Positions 1 to 7,464 of a stretch of 64,000 nucleotides of DNA are shown here, piece after piece. Source of the DNA: Salinicola halophyticus. Its GTDB lineage: Bacteria > Pseudomonadota > Gammaproteobacteria > Pseudomonadales > Halomonadaceae. The notes under the pieces are model-generated. The model was not told the DNA's origin, ran no database searches, and saw nothing but the letters and a program-made list of their open reading frames with translations. Location of the stretch: the NCBI RefSeq assembly GCF_003206695.1, contig NZ_PZJN01000004.1, positions 105,570-169,569 of the forward strand, given 5' to 3'. The stretch's first letter is position 1; each line of letters starts with the position of its first letter. Position numbers and translations under genes: made by a program.

Positions 1-49
1 GATCGGGGTGCATTGCTGATGGACGCAGTTTGCGATGCTCTCTCTTCTG

Positions 50-77
50 CCGTTATCCCTCCGCCGTTATTCCTCCG
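50..77. repeat. two-unit 14-bp tandem repeat
   Basis: Two adjacent copies of a 14-bp unit (CCGTTATCCCTCCG and CCGTTATTCCTCCG) differ at one base. They lie in the 279-bp stretch before ylqF, in which I see no gene. A looser direct repeat, GACAGGCGCGAYGC, occurs at 199-212 and 224-237. This is the same style of short array seen in many other gaps of this window. Confidence 0.7.
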
Positions 78-279
78 CCGATATGGGCGATTCCCACCCG
101 GGATCGATAGACCTCAGACGACACCCGGAACGCGGCGGCCAGCAAACCACGCGAACTTGCTGGTAGAATAGGCGCCCGCTTTTCCGTCGGGAACGTTCGA
201 CAGGCGCGATGCTGGCACGACTAGACAGGCGCGACGCAGGCCCCGATGACGCAGGCAAAGAGATAGGCAGGAGAAAGAC

Positions 280-1224
280 ATGCTCGGCTGGTATCCCGGA
301 CACATGAACAAGGCGCGGCGCCAGATTACCGAGGCGCTGCCGGAAATCGACGTGGTGATCGAGGTTCTCGACGCCCGGCTCCCCTACTCCAGCGGCAACC
401 CGATGCTGGCCGATCTGACCGAACACAAGCCGGTGTTGAAGATCCTCTCGCGTGCCGATCTGGCCGATCCCGTCGCAACGCAGCGCTGGATTGACTTTTT
501 CGATGCCCAGCCGGACAGCCGAGCGATTGCCGTCACCACCACCCAGGCCCGCGAACTCAAGCCCATTCCTGCCCTGTGTCACGAACTCGCTGGCCAGGTT
601 CGCGCCGATCGCGATGTCCGCGTGATGGTGATGGGCATTCCCAACGTGGGCAAATCGACGCTGATCAACGGCTTGGCCGGGCGCAAGATCGCCAAGACCG
701 GCAACGAGCCTGCGGTGACCAAGCGCCAGCAGAGAATTCGCATCGACGGCCGCGTAGCGCTGATCGATACGCCGGGCGTGCTGTGGCCGAAGATCGAGAA
801 TCAGGCCAGTGCCTATCGGCTCGCGGCCAGCGGCGCGATTCGCGATACCGCAATCGAGTACGTTGACGTCGCCATCGTCTGTGCCGCCGAGCTGGCCAAG
901 CGTTACCCCGACGCCTTGCGCGAGCGCTACAAGCTCGGCGAACTCCCGGTCTATGTCGCGCCCACGGAGATCGACAGCGTTGACGCCGACGGTCCCAAAC
1001 TGGTCGATTTTCAAGCCAGGGCCGGCTTCGACGGCCACGCGATCATGAACGAGATCGCCCGCAAGCGCGGCGGGCTGAGGGCCGGCGGCGTGATCAACCT
1101 GCACCGCGGCGCCGAAGTGCTGCTACATGAACTGCGTGACGGCAAACTGGGACGCGTGACGCTGGAGCTGCCCGAGGATATTCCCGAGCCGGTGGAGGAA
1201 ACCGAGGCAGAATCCGAAAGCTGA
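280..1224 (+). CDS. ylqF: ribosome biogenesis GTPase YlqF/RbgA family
   Basis: This 314-residue protein is a circularly permuted GTPase of the YlqF/RbgA family, which in Bacillus drives late assembly of the 50S subunit. The permuted motif order is visible: the G4-like SRAD comes first (about residues 57-60), then the P-loop GIPNVGKST (119-127), then G3 DTPG (163-166). The N-terminal MLGWYPGHMNKA is the typical family start, so the ATG at 280 is secure. A purine-rich AGGAGAAAG lies just upstream. The role in proteobacteria is inferred from family membership. It is transcribed alone, with alaA following on the same strand. Confidence 0.95.
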   Translation: MLGWYPGHMNKARRQITEALPEIDVVIEVLDARLPYSSGNPMLADLTEHKPVLKILSRADLADPVATQRWIDFFDAQPDSRAIAVTTTQARELKPIPALCHELAGQVRADRDVRVMVMGIPNVGKSTLINGLAGRKIAKTGNEPAVTKRQQRIRIDGRVALIDTPGVLWPKIENQASAYRLAASGAIRDTAIEYVDVAIVCAAELAKRYPDALRERYKLGELPVYVAPTEIDSVDADGPKLVDFQARAGFDGHAIMNEIARKRGGLRAGGVINLHRGAEVLLHELRDGKLGRVTLELPEDIPEPVEETEAESES

Positions 1225-1389
1225 TCCCGCCGTACAGATGGGCGGAAAATCGAGGCTTTTCTGCCCCTTGCGCCGCGCCCGCGCGGCGGTATGCTGGGAT
1301 ATCGGCGACGCAGCCCGCCGAGAATTCGCCATCGTCCTACTCTTTGCCACCCGCCTGACTCTTTAGGCTGTGCCGCATACGGAATCCCA

Positions 1390-2616
1390 ATGAACAGCCC
1401 CATCCGCAAATCGCACAAGCTCGACAACGTCTGCTACGACATTCGCGGGCCCGTTCTCGATCACGCCAAACGGCTCGAGGACGAAGGTCATCGCATCCTC
1501 AAGCTGAATATCGGCAACCCGGCGCCGTTCGGTTTCGAGGCGCCGGAAGAGATTCTTCAGGATGTGATGCGCAACCTGCCGACGGCCCAGGGTTACTGCG
1601 ATTCCAAGGGGCTCTACTCGGCGCGCAAGGCGATCATGCAGGAGTGCCAGCGCAAAGGCATTCCCGGCGTCGGCGTCGAGGACGTGTTCGTCGGCAACGG
1701 CGTTTCCGAGCTGATCGTGATGGCGATGCAGGCGCTGCTGAACGACGGTGACGAAGTTCTGATTCCGGCGCCGGACTATCCGCTGTGGACGGCGGCGGCG
1801 AACCTGTCCGGCGGCCATCCCGTGCACTACCTGTGCGACGAGGCCGCCGACTGGTCGCCGGACATCGCCGATATCCGCGACAAGATCACCACCCGCACCC
1901 GCGCGATCGTGCTGATCAACCCCAACAATCCCACCGGGGCGGTCTACCCACCGGCGGTGGTCAAGGAGATCCTGGCGGTCGCTCGCCAGCACGGCCTGGT
2001 GGTGTTCTCCGACGAAATCTACGACAAGATTCTCTACGACGGCGTCGAACACGTCTCCACCGGCGCGCTGGCAGCGGACGACCAGCTGGTCGTGACCATG
2101 AACGGTCTGTCCAAGAGCTATCGCTGTGCCGGTTTCCGCTCGGGCTGGATGATTCTCTCCGGCGGTCAGGGCAAGCAAAACGCCGAGGATTTCATTCAGG
2201 GGCTCAACATGCTGGCCTCGATGCGCCTGTGTGCCAACGTGCCGGCGCAGCATGCGATCCAGACCGCGTTGGGTGGCTATCAGTCGATCAACGATCTGAT
2301 CCTGCCCGGCGGGCGACTGCTGGCGCAGCGCGATGTGGTTCATGAAAAGCTCAATGCCATTCCAGGCGTCTCCTGCGTCAAGCCGAAGGGTGCGCTCTAT
2401 GCGTTCCCGCGGCTCGACCCGGAGATCTACCCGATTCACGACGACGCCCAGATGGTGCTCGATCTGCTACTGCAGGAGCGCATCCTGCTGGTCCAGGGCA
2501 CCGCGTTCAACTGGCCGACGCCGGATCACGTGCGCATCGTGACGCTGCCCTGGGCCGATCAACTGGGTGATGCCATCGACCGCTTCGCCCGCTTCCTGTC
2601 TCGCTATCGCCAATGA
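1390..2616 (+). CDS. alaA: PLP-dependent aminotransferase, AlaA (glutamate-pyruvate) type
   Basis: This fold-type I aminotransferase of 408 residues closely resembles E. coli AlaA/YfbQ, which makes alanine from pyruvate and glutamate. Visible family motifs are NPNNPTGAVYP, the cofactor-binding FSDEIYDKILYD, and SKSYR with the Schiff-base lysine. The frame is open upstream to 1291, but MNSPIRKSHKLDNVCYDIRG at 1390 matches the usual N-terminus, so I start there. The substrate assignment follows from similarity and is not proven by the sequence. A tandem-repeat array begins 30 bp after the stop. Confidence 0.9.
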   Translation: MNSPIRKSHKLDNVCYDIRGPVLDHAKRLEDEGHRILKLNIGNPAPFGFEAPEEILQDVMRNLPTAQGYCDSKGLYSARKAIMQECQRKGIPGVGVEDVFVGNGVSELIVMAMQALLNDGDEVLIPAPDYPLWTAAANLSGGHPVHYLCDEAADWSPDIADIRDKITTRTRAIVLINPNNPTGAVYPPAVVKEILAVARQHGLVVFSDEIYDKILYDGVEHVSTGALAADDQLVVTMNGLSKSYRCAGFRSGWMILSGGQGKQNAEDFIQGLNMLASMRLCANVPAQHAIQTALGGYQSINDLILPGGRLLAQRDVVHEKLNAIPGVSCVKPKGALYAFPRLDPEIYPIHDDAQMVLDLLLQERILLVQGTAFNWPTPDHVRIVTLPWADQLGDAIDRFARFLSRYRQ

Positions 2617-2645
2617 TTGTCGCGGCCGCGCCCAGACGCGGCCGC

Positions 2646-2735
2646 CGATTCTCTGGCAACCGTGCCTCTTGCAACCGATCCTCTGGCAACCGATCCTCTG
2701 GCAACCTGCTCTCTTACCACCTGCCCTCTTGAAAC
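2646..2735. repeat. six-unit 15-bp tandem repeat array
   Basis: There are six consecutive 15-bp units of the form CGATCCTCTGGCAAC: 2646-2660, 2661-2675, 2676-2690, 2691-2705, 2706-2720 and 2721-2735. Units 3 and 4 are identical, and the outer units have diverged most. The array lies between alaA and htpX and has no coding potential that I would defend. Confidence 0.9.
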
Positions 2736-2770
2736 CTATTCGCGAAAGTCGTATCTAACGTTTCATAACC

Positions 2771-2785
2771 GTCTGATTATCAGAC
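2771..2785. promoter_or_regulatory. 15-bp palindrome upstream of htpX
   Basis: GTCTGAT-T-ATCAGAC is a perfect inverted repeat with a single central base, located 78-92 bp before the htpX start in an AT-rich patch. The position fits an operator or activator site for htpX. The regulator is unknown. A related half-site, ACAGACTAACC, follows about 20 bp later. Confidence 0.45.
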
Positions 2786-2862
2786 AATAACGAATAACAG
2801 ACTAACCAAAATCGACGCGCCTAGCGTCGGTAGCGCTATTCCACGACTGAGGGTAAAGACCG

Positions 2863-3765
2863 ATGATGCGAATCATCCTGTTCCTGGCGACCAACCTGGC
2901 GGTGGTGCTCGTTGCCAGCGTCACGTTGCGACTATTGGGCGTCGAGCCCTATCTCAACGCCAACGGGCTGAACATGAACAGCCTGTTGATCTTCTGTTTC
3001 GTGTTCGGCATGGCCGGTTCGCTGATCTCGCTGTTCATCTCCAAATGGATGGCCAAGATGAGCACCAAGGCCAAGGTGATCGAACAGCCGAGCAATTCGA
3101 CCGAGCAGTGGCTGCTCGATACCGTTCGCGAACTGGCGCAGCAGGCCAACATCCAGATGCCGGAAGTCGCGATCTTCCCGGCTCAGCAGTCCAACGCCTT
3201 CGCCACCGGCTGGAACAAGAACGATGCGCTGGTCGCGGTCTCCCAAGGCTTGCTCGAACGCATGCGTCCGGAAGAAATCCGTGCCGTGCTGGCCCACGAG
3301 ATCGGCCACGTCGCCAATGGCGACATGGTCACGCTGGCCCTGATCCAGGGCGTGCTCAACACCTTCGTGATGTTCTTCGCGCGCGTGGTCGCGCAGCTCG
3401 TCGACAGCTTCCTGCGCGGCCGCGACAATGGCGGCGGCCTGGGCTTCATGGGCTATTTCGTGGTGGTAATCGTCGCGGAAATCGTCTTCGGCCTGGTCGC
3501 CTCGATCATCGTGGCGTGGTTCTCGCGCTTCCGCGAATATCGGGCCGATGCCGCCGGGGCCAAATATGCCGGCAGCGGCGCGATGATCAACGCACTGGCC
3601 CGCCTCAAAGCCGAGACCAGCCAGCCGGACCAGATGCCGGACTCGCTGACCGCATTTGCCATTACCACCGGTCAGACGCGCAAGGTCATGGAGAAGCTGT
3701 TCGCCAGCCACCCGCCGCTGGACGAGCGCATCCGGGCGCTGAAGGAATCCGCCTACCGCGAGTGA
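2863..3765 (+). CDS. htpX: membrane zinc protease HtpX
   Basis: This 300-residue M48-family inner-membrane metalloprotease takes part in quality control of misfolded membrane proteins alongside FtsH. Two N-terminal hydrophobic segments (about residues 4-25 and 40-60) are followed by the zinc motif HEIGH (145-149), a further hydrophobic hairpin (about 155-215), and the third-ligand region EYRAD. The length matches E. coli HtpX (293). ATG at 2863 opens MMRIILFL; the second ATG one codon on is equally possible. A strong terminator follows. The gene is monocistronic with a palindrome upstream. Confidence 0.96.
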   Translation: MMRIILFLATNLAVVLVASVTLRLLGVEPYLNANGLNMNSLLIFCFVFGMAGSLISLFISKWMAKMSTKAKVIEQPSNSTEQWLLDTVRELAQQANIQMPEVAIFPAQQSNAFATGWNKNDALVAVSQGLLERMRPEEIRAVLAHEIGHVANGDMVTLALIQGVLNTFVMFFARVVAQLVDSFLRGRDNGGGLGFMGYFVVVIVAEIVFGLVASIIVAWFSRFREYRADAAGAKYAGSGAMINALARLKAETSQPDQMPDSLTAFAITTGQTRKVMEKLFASHPPLDERIRALKESAYRE

Positions 3766-3841
3766 ATCGCGCTTAGGGGTTGCCCCAGCAGCCGCGCCGT
3801 CATCCGCGAAGCGCCATCATTCTCAAGCCCTGTCATCCTCG

Positions 3842-3868
3842 AGCCCCGCCATCCCGCGGGGCTTTTTT
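3842..3868 (+). terminator. rho-independent terminator after htpX
   Basis: AGCCCCGC pairs with GCGGGGCT across a 6-base loop and is followed by TTTTTT, a typical intrinsic terminator. The 245-bp gap between htpX and the next gene otherwise shows nothing I can name. Confidence 0.85.
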
Positions 3869-4010
3869 CATCGGTATCTTCCTCGGCCACGGGCCGCCGT
3901 CAGCCGCGCGAAACTTCCCTTCTCCACCGTCTGCATCCAATTCTTCGACTCGCGTGTATCCCCGGCGCAGGGCATGAAGTCCTGCCCTATTCACGCTCGG
4001 AGAGACGCCA

Positions 4011-4532
4011 ATGAAAACTCGACAGCTAGCCAGCGTTACCCTGACCGCCGCCCTGCTGGGTTCCTTCAGCCTCGTGGCAAATGCGAACGACGTGCCGGCA
4101 GACGTCAAGGTACCGGACGGCAACAAGGTCGCCATGGAAACCGTAGGCGTCGGCGAGATCACCTATGCCTGCGAAATGAAGGACGGCGCGCACGAATGGG
4201 TGTTCAAGGGACCGGATGCCAAACTCAACGACGCGGACGGCAATCAGGTCGGCAGCTACTACGGCCCGCCGGCCACCTGGGAATCCAGCGACGGCTCCAA
4301 GATCACCGGCACTCAGCTGGCTACCGCGCCAGGTGGCGAGGGCAATATTCCCTTCCAGCTCGTGGAAGCCAACCCGGCCGAGGGTGAAGGACACATGACT
4401 GGTGTCAGCTATGTCCAGCGCCTGAACACTCAGGGCGGCGTGGCGCCGGACATGGCCTGCAGCGCCGACAACGACGGCGCCGAGGAAGTGGTCGAGTATC
4501 AGGCTGACTATCTGTTCTGGAAAGCCAGCTGA
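4011..4532 (+). CDS. secreted DUF3455-type protein
   Basis: This 173-residue protein has a clear signal peptide (hydrophobic residues about 7-20, likely cleaved after ANA). The mature part matches the DUF3455 pattern: YACEMKDGAHEWVFKGPDA, a GSYYGPPATWESSDGSKITG core, and two late cysteines' worth of YECxxx...MACSAD. The family has no established function. The protein is predicted to be periplasmic or extracellular. It precedes an ECF sigma/anti-sigma pair on the same strand, so it could be a target or partner of that regulon; this is inference. Its 3' end is copied into a downstream tandem array. Confidence 0.8.
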   Translation: MKTRQLASVTLTAALLGSFSLVANANDVPADVKVPDGNKVAMETVGVGEITYACEMKDGAHEWVFKGPDAKLNDADGNQVGSYYGPPATWESSDGSKITGTQLATAPGGEGNIPFQLVEANPAEGEGHMTGVSYVQRLNTQGGVAPDMACSADNDGAEEVVEYQADYLFWKAS

Positions 4533-4613
4533 ACGGCAGACAATGCCAGCTGATCGACAATGCCAGCTGACCGACAATGCTGGCTGATCTGCCAACGCAG
4601 CTGATCTGCAGAC
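4524..4613. repeat. tandem array of ~17-bp units seeded at the DUF3455 stop codon
   Basis: The last codons plus stop (GCCAGCTGA at 4524-4532) are echoed by GCCAGCTGATCGACAAT (4545-4561) and GCCAGCTGACCGACAAT (4562-4578). More degenerate copies follow (GCTGGCTGATCTGCCAAC from 4579, GCAGCTGATCTGCAGAC from 4597). The stop-codon triplet recurs in each unit. Confidence 0.85.
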
Positions 4614-4644
4614 GCAGTGGATGACTCCGCGCTCATCCACAGGT

Positions 4645-4676
4645 CAACACGGACTCGCCATGACGAGTCCGTGTTG
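4645..4676. terminator. 13-bp perfect hairpin before the sigma gene
   Basis: CAACACGGACTCG is perfectly complementary to CGAGTCCGTGTTG across a 6-base loop. No T-run follows on either strand. It is therefore either a weak or factor-assisted terminator between the DUF3455 gene and the sigma gene, or an RNA structure in the sigma leader, 48 bp before the start. Confidence 0.6.
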
Positions 4677-4723
4677 CGTAGTATGAGACTCATCAGCCCC
4701 GACCGGGGTGCGCTTCAAGGATA

Positions 4724-5308
4724 GTGCGTGTGACAGACGACACAGCGGCGCTCAATCAGTCGACGTTCGATCATGGCGTTTTACTCGAAGCCTGTGCCAA
4801 TGGTGACCGCCAAGCGCTTCAGCGGCTCTACGCGCAGGAAGGATCCCGCATGCTGGGCGTGGTGATCCGTATCGTCGGCGATCGCGGTATCGCCGAAGAC
4901 ATCATCCACGACGCGTTCGTCAGGATCTGGAACAAGGCCCATACGTTCGATGCCCAACGCGGCTCGGGCAAGACATGGATATTCAGCGTCACGCGTCATC
5001 TGGCACTCAATCATGTCAGAACCCGTCATCGAGAAGTGACCGTCGATGACGATACGGCCGAAAGGCTCGATGCCGAGCGATCACAGGAGGCGGCTACGGA
5101 TACCCAGGATCATTTCGACTGGCTCGGCCATGGCGAGTTGGATCGCTGCCTCGGACAACTGTCGCCAGAGCGCCGCAACTGTCTGTTCCACGCCTATGTC
5201 GACGGCTTCAGCCATCAGGAGATCGCCACGCGCCTGGATCGTCCCCTGGGGACCGTCAAGGCCTGGATCAAGCGAAGCCTGGCGGCGCTGCGTGAGTGCC
5301 TGTCATGA
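4724..5308 (+). CDS. ECF RNA polymerase sigma factor (SigK-like)
   Basis: This 194-residue sigma-70 family protein has region 2 at about residues 20-95 (EDIIHDAFVRIWNKAHTFDA, then SVTRHLALNHVR) and region 4 at about 135-190 (CLGQLSPERRNCLFHAYVDG, then HQEIATRLDRPLGTVKAWIKR). The start is GTG at 4724 or a second GTG at 4730; no ATG fits. Its stop overlaps the start of the anti-sigma gene as ATGA. This arrangement implies translational coupling and stoichiometric control, as in SigK-RskA pairs. The signal sensed is unknown. Confidence 0.9.
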   Translation: MRVTDDTAALNQSTFDHGVLLEACANGDRQALQRLYAQEGSRMLGVVIRIVGDRGIAEDIIHDAFVRIWNKAHTFDAQRGSGKTWIFSVTRHLALNHVRTRHREVTVDDDTAERLDAERSQEAATDTQDHFDWLGHGELDRCLGQLSPERRNCLFHAYVDGFSHQEIATRLDRPLGTVKAWIKRSLAALRECLS

Positions 5309-6060
5309 CCGATCATCTCGACCCAATGTCTTCTCTCGGACCGGACGAGACCGACGACCTGGCGGGCGAATACGTGCTGGGCACGCTGAGCGCCGAACGG
5401 CGCGAGGCGGTCGAACATCGTCTATCCCAAGACTCGGCGCTTCAGGCCGCCGTCTGGCGCTGGGAATCGCGATTGCAGCCTTACACGGCGCTAGCGGAAC
5501 CGGTAGCGCCCTCGGCCCAGCTGTGGCAGCGCATCGAGCGCAGTCTCGACCACCAGGATGCCCCGGCTTCGACCCGCTCGCCGGATCGATCGCCCGCCGG
5601 GCATACGCTCTGGGAACGGCTGTGGGATAACGTGACCTTGTGGCGAGGCGTGAGTTTCGCCAGCGTGCTGGCAGTTTTCGGCCTCGCCGCGATGCTGGCC
5701 TTCGGCCCGGGCGCCCAAACCTCGCCCCGATACATGGTCGTGCTGATGACGCCCCAGCACACTCAGGCCGGCTGGGTCGTCGAGGCGAGTTCATCGCAGC
5801 AGCTCAGTCTGATACCGGTCGGAACTATCGAGGTGCCACCGGGCAAGGCGCTGGAGTTCTGGACCAAGGCCGACGACTGGAGCGGGCCGGTCTCGCTGGG
5901 CCTGGTCCAGCCTGGCCAGACCCAACGACTCTCGTTGAAGGATCTGCCGCCACTAGAGGACAACCAGCTGTTCGAATTGACGCTTGAGGACGCCACGGGG
6001 TCCCCGCTCGATCGCCCGACCGGCCCGATTCAGTTCATCGGTCGTGCCGTCGAACTGTAG
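5305..6060 (+). CDS. membrane anti-sigma factor, RskA/ChrR-like
   Basis: This protein of about 251 residues has an N-terminal zinc-less anti-sigma domain (DDLAGEYVLGTLSAERREAVEHRL), a charged linker, and one membrane segment (about residues 112-132, SFASVLAVFGLAAMLAFGPGA). An extracytoplasmic domain follows whose PGKALEFWTKADDW and GPIQFIGRAVEL segments fit the RskA family. I choose ATG 5305 because it overlaps the sigma stop (ATGA); an ATG three codons earlier is also in frame. The protein is predicted to hold the upstream sigma factor at the inner membrane until a signal releases it. Confidence 0.88.
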   Translation: MTDHLDPMSSLGPDETDDLAGEYVLGTLSAERREAVEHRLSQDSALQAAVWRWESRLQPYTALAEPVAPSAQLWQRIERSLDHQDAPASTRSPDRSPAGHTLWERLWDNVTLWRGVSFASVLAVFGLAAMLAFGPGAQTSPRYMVVLMTPQHTQAGWVVEASSSQQLSLIPVGTIEVPPGKALEFWTKADDWSGPVSLGLVQPGQTQRLSLKDLPPLEDNQLFELTLEDATGSPLDRPTGPIQFIGRAVEL

Positions 6061-6073
6061 CGCTCATCGGCAA

Positions 6074-6100
6074 CCCTGCAGCGGCACGCCCGCTGCAGGG
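6074..6100 (+). terminator. hairpin terminator after the anti-sigma gene
   Basis: CCCTGCAGCGG pairs perfectly with CCGCTGCAGGG across a 5-base loop, 13 bp after the stop. The following bases, GGCTTTCG, give only a short T-run. It is a probable end point for the sigma/anti-sigma transcript. Confidence 0.65.
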
Positions 6101-6102
6101 GG

Positions 6103-6145
6103 CTTTCGATAACCAACTTTCGATAACCAACTCGTCGATAGCCAA
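6103..6145. repeat. three-unit 14/15-bp tandem repeat
   Basis: CTTTCGATAACCAA occurs twice without change (6103-6116 and 6117-6130) and once as CTCGTCGATAGCCAA (6131-6145). It sits between the terminator hairpin and the marR promoter. Confidence 0.9.
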
Positions 6146-6153
6146 TGAGAACA

Positions 6154-6200
6154 GTTGACAACAACGCCCTTACCGCGCTTAATTAGTTGACACTATCAAC
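6154..6200 (+). promoter_or_regulatory. marR promoter with overlapping palindromic operators
   Basis: A consensus -35 box TTGACA (6155-6160) is followed 17-18 bp later by a weak -10 (CTTAAT or TTAATT, 6178-6184). A 9-bp palindrome GTTGACAAC (6154-6162) covers the -35. The inverted repeat GTTGA-CACTA-TCAAC (6186-6200) lies over the expected start of transcription. Repeated GTTGA/TCAAC halves fit autorepression by the MarR protein encoded 15 bp downstream. Confidence 0.6.
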
Positions 6201-6214
6201 CGAAAGGCTGCGAC

Positions 6215-6637
6215 ATGACCGACACGTCGGTGGGTGACTCCCTGCACCAGCTCATGCATGCCTACAGGCGCAGGTTACGCCAAGCCTATGCAGATACGCA
6301 GTTGAACCTCACCGTTTCACATATCCGCACGCTCAAGGCCATTCGTAGTCAGGCGCCCTGCACCGCCCAGCACATCTCCCAGTACACCCAGCGCGACAAG
6401 GCCCAGATCACCCGGCTGCTGCGGGACCTGTTCGATGCCGACATCATCGCCAGATCGCCCCATCCCGAAGACCGGCGCAGCCAACTTCTGACGCTGACGG
6501 ATCGCGGACGATCCGTGCTGGCACAGGTCGACGGTTGTGAACGGGATGCCCACGCGAGACTGTCGGAAGGAATGACGCAGGAAGACCTCGATGCGTTTCT
6601 GCGGCTATCGCGGTTGATGATCTCCAACCTGAATTGA
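6215..6637 (+). CDS. MarR-family transcriptional regulator
   Basis: This 140-residue winged-helix repressor-type protein has the recognition helix region around HISQYTQRDKAQITRLLRDL (about residues 50-69). The wing follows with the family signature SPHPEDRRSQLLTLTDRG (about 77-94). C-terminal and N-terminal helices would form the dimer. It starts at ATG 6215 after a CGAAAGG ribosome-binding site. It is followed after 12 bp by a siderophore-interacting protein, so it probably controls that gene and itself through the palindromes upstream. The ligand is not evident. Confidence 0.92.
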   Translation: MTDTSVGDSLHQLMHAYRRRLRQAYADTQLNLTVSHIRTLKAIRSQAPCTAQHISQYTQRDKAQITRLLRDLFDADIIARSPHPEDRRSQLLTLTDRGRSVLAQVDGCERDAHARLSEGMTQEDLDAFLRLSRLMISNLN

Positions 6638-6649
6638 ACGAGAATTTCG

Positions 6650-7417
6650 ATGCCCAAACCCGCCCCCAGACCCTACACCGTACTGAACCGTCAACTCGTC
6701 ACCCCTCACATGCTGCGCTTGACGTTCGGCGGCGAGGGCATGGCCGGCTTTCCCGCCGATCAGGAGAGCGCCTACGTCAAGCTAATGGTTCCCGATGGAC
6801 AAGACGAACAGGGCAACGCCCGGACGGTCCCGCGCACCTACACCGTGCGCCATCAGCGCAACGGAGAGATCGACGTGGACGTCGTGGTGCACGATGACGG
6901 TGGCCCCGCCGCCACCTGGGCCGCTGCAGCGAAACCCGGCGACACGATCCTGATCGGTGGCCCGGGACCCGCCAAACGTCTGCCGGAAAACGCCGACTGG
7001 TATCTACTGGTCGGCGATATGACCTCGCTACCGGCGATCGGCGCCAATCTGGAACGCTTGCCACCTGACGCCAAGGGGCGCGCGATCATCGAAGTGACCA
7101 GCGAAGCCGACATCCAAGCGTTCGGGCTGCCCGACGGCATGCGGATCGACTGGTTGGTCAATCCGCACCCAGGCAACGACAGCGACCATCTCACCGACGC
7201 CCTGCGCGAGTTCGACTGGCTTCCGGGCGCGCCAGGGATCTGGGTCGCCTGCGAATTTTCGGCCATGCGCAAGCTACGTCGCCATCTGATCGACGATCGC
7301 GGAGTGGGCAAACGGGAGATGTATATTTCGAGCTACTGGAAACTGGGCGCGAGCGAAGATGGCCACCGCGTGGTCAAGCGCGAGGACGCGGAAAGAGAGG
7401 AAATCGAGAGCGCCTAG
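6650..7417 (+). CDS. siderophore-interacting protein (FAD/NAD(P)H ferric-siderophore reductase)
   Basis: This 255-residue SIP/ViuB-type flavoreductase reduces ferric siderophores in the cytoplasm and so releases iron. The FAD-binding RxYTVR motif is at about residues 62-67 and is preceded by VKLMVPDG. The C-terminal nucleotide-binding part carries GIWVACEFSAMRKLRRHL and the family ending ISSYWKLGASEDGHR. The gene lies 12 bp after the MarR gene and is very likely co-transcribed with it. No Fur box is obvious; the MarR operator is the only visible control site. The exact siderophore is unknown. Confidence 0.9.
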   Translation: MPKPAPRPYTVLNRQLVTPHMLRLTFGGEGMAGFPADQESAYVKLMVPDGQDEQGNARTVPRTYTVRHQRNGEIDVDVVVHDDGGPAATWAAAAKPGDTILIGGPGPAKRLPENADWYLLVGDMTSLPAIGANLERLPPDAKGRAIIEVTSEADIQAFGLPDGMRIDWLVNPHPGNDSDHLTDALREFDWLPGAPGIWVACEFSAMRKLRRHLIDDRGVGKREMYISSYWKLGASEDGHRVVKREDAEREEIESA

Positions 7418-7464
7418 CCCCCAAGGCGGTCGGCACGGGCGCTCTTTAACGAGGCGAGATTCGG

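Noticed and set aside
67-1104. 345-codon minus-strand frame opposite ylqF
   Set aside because: It is antisense to ylqF; composition is that of a reverse shadow.
2646-2735. REP/BIME-type element
   Set aside because: REP elements are conserved palindromes dispersed through a genome; these units are not palindromic and each locus has a different sequence.
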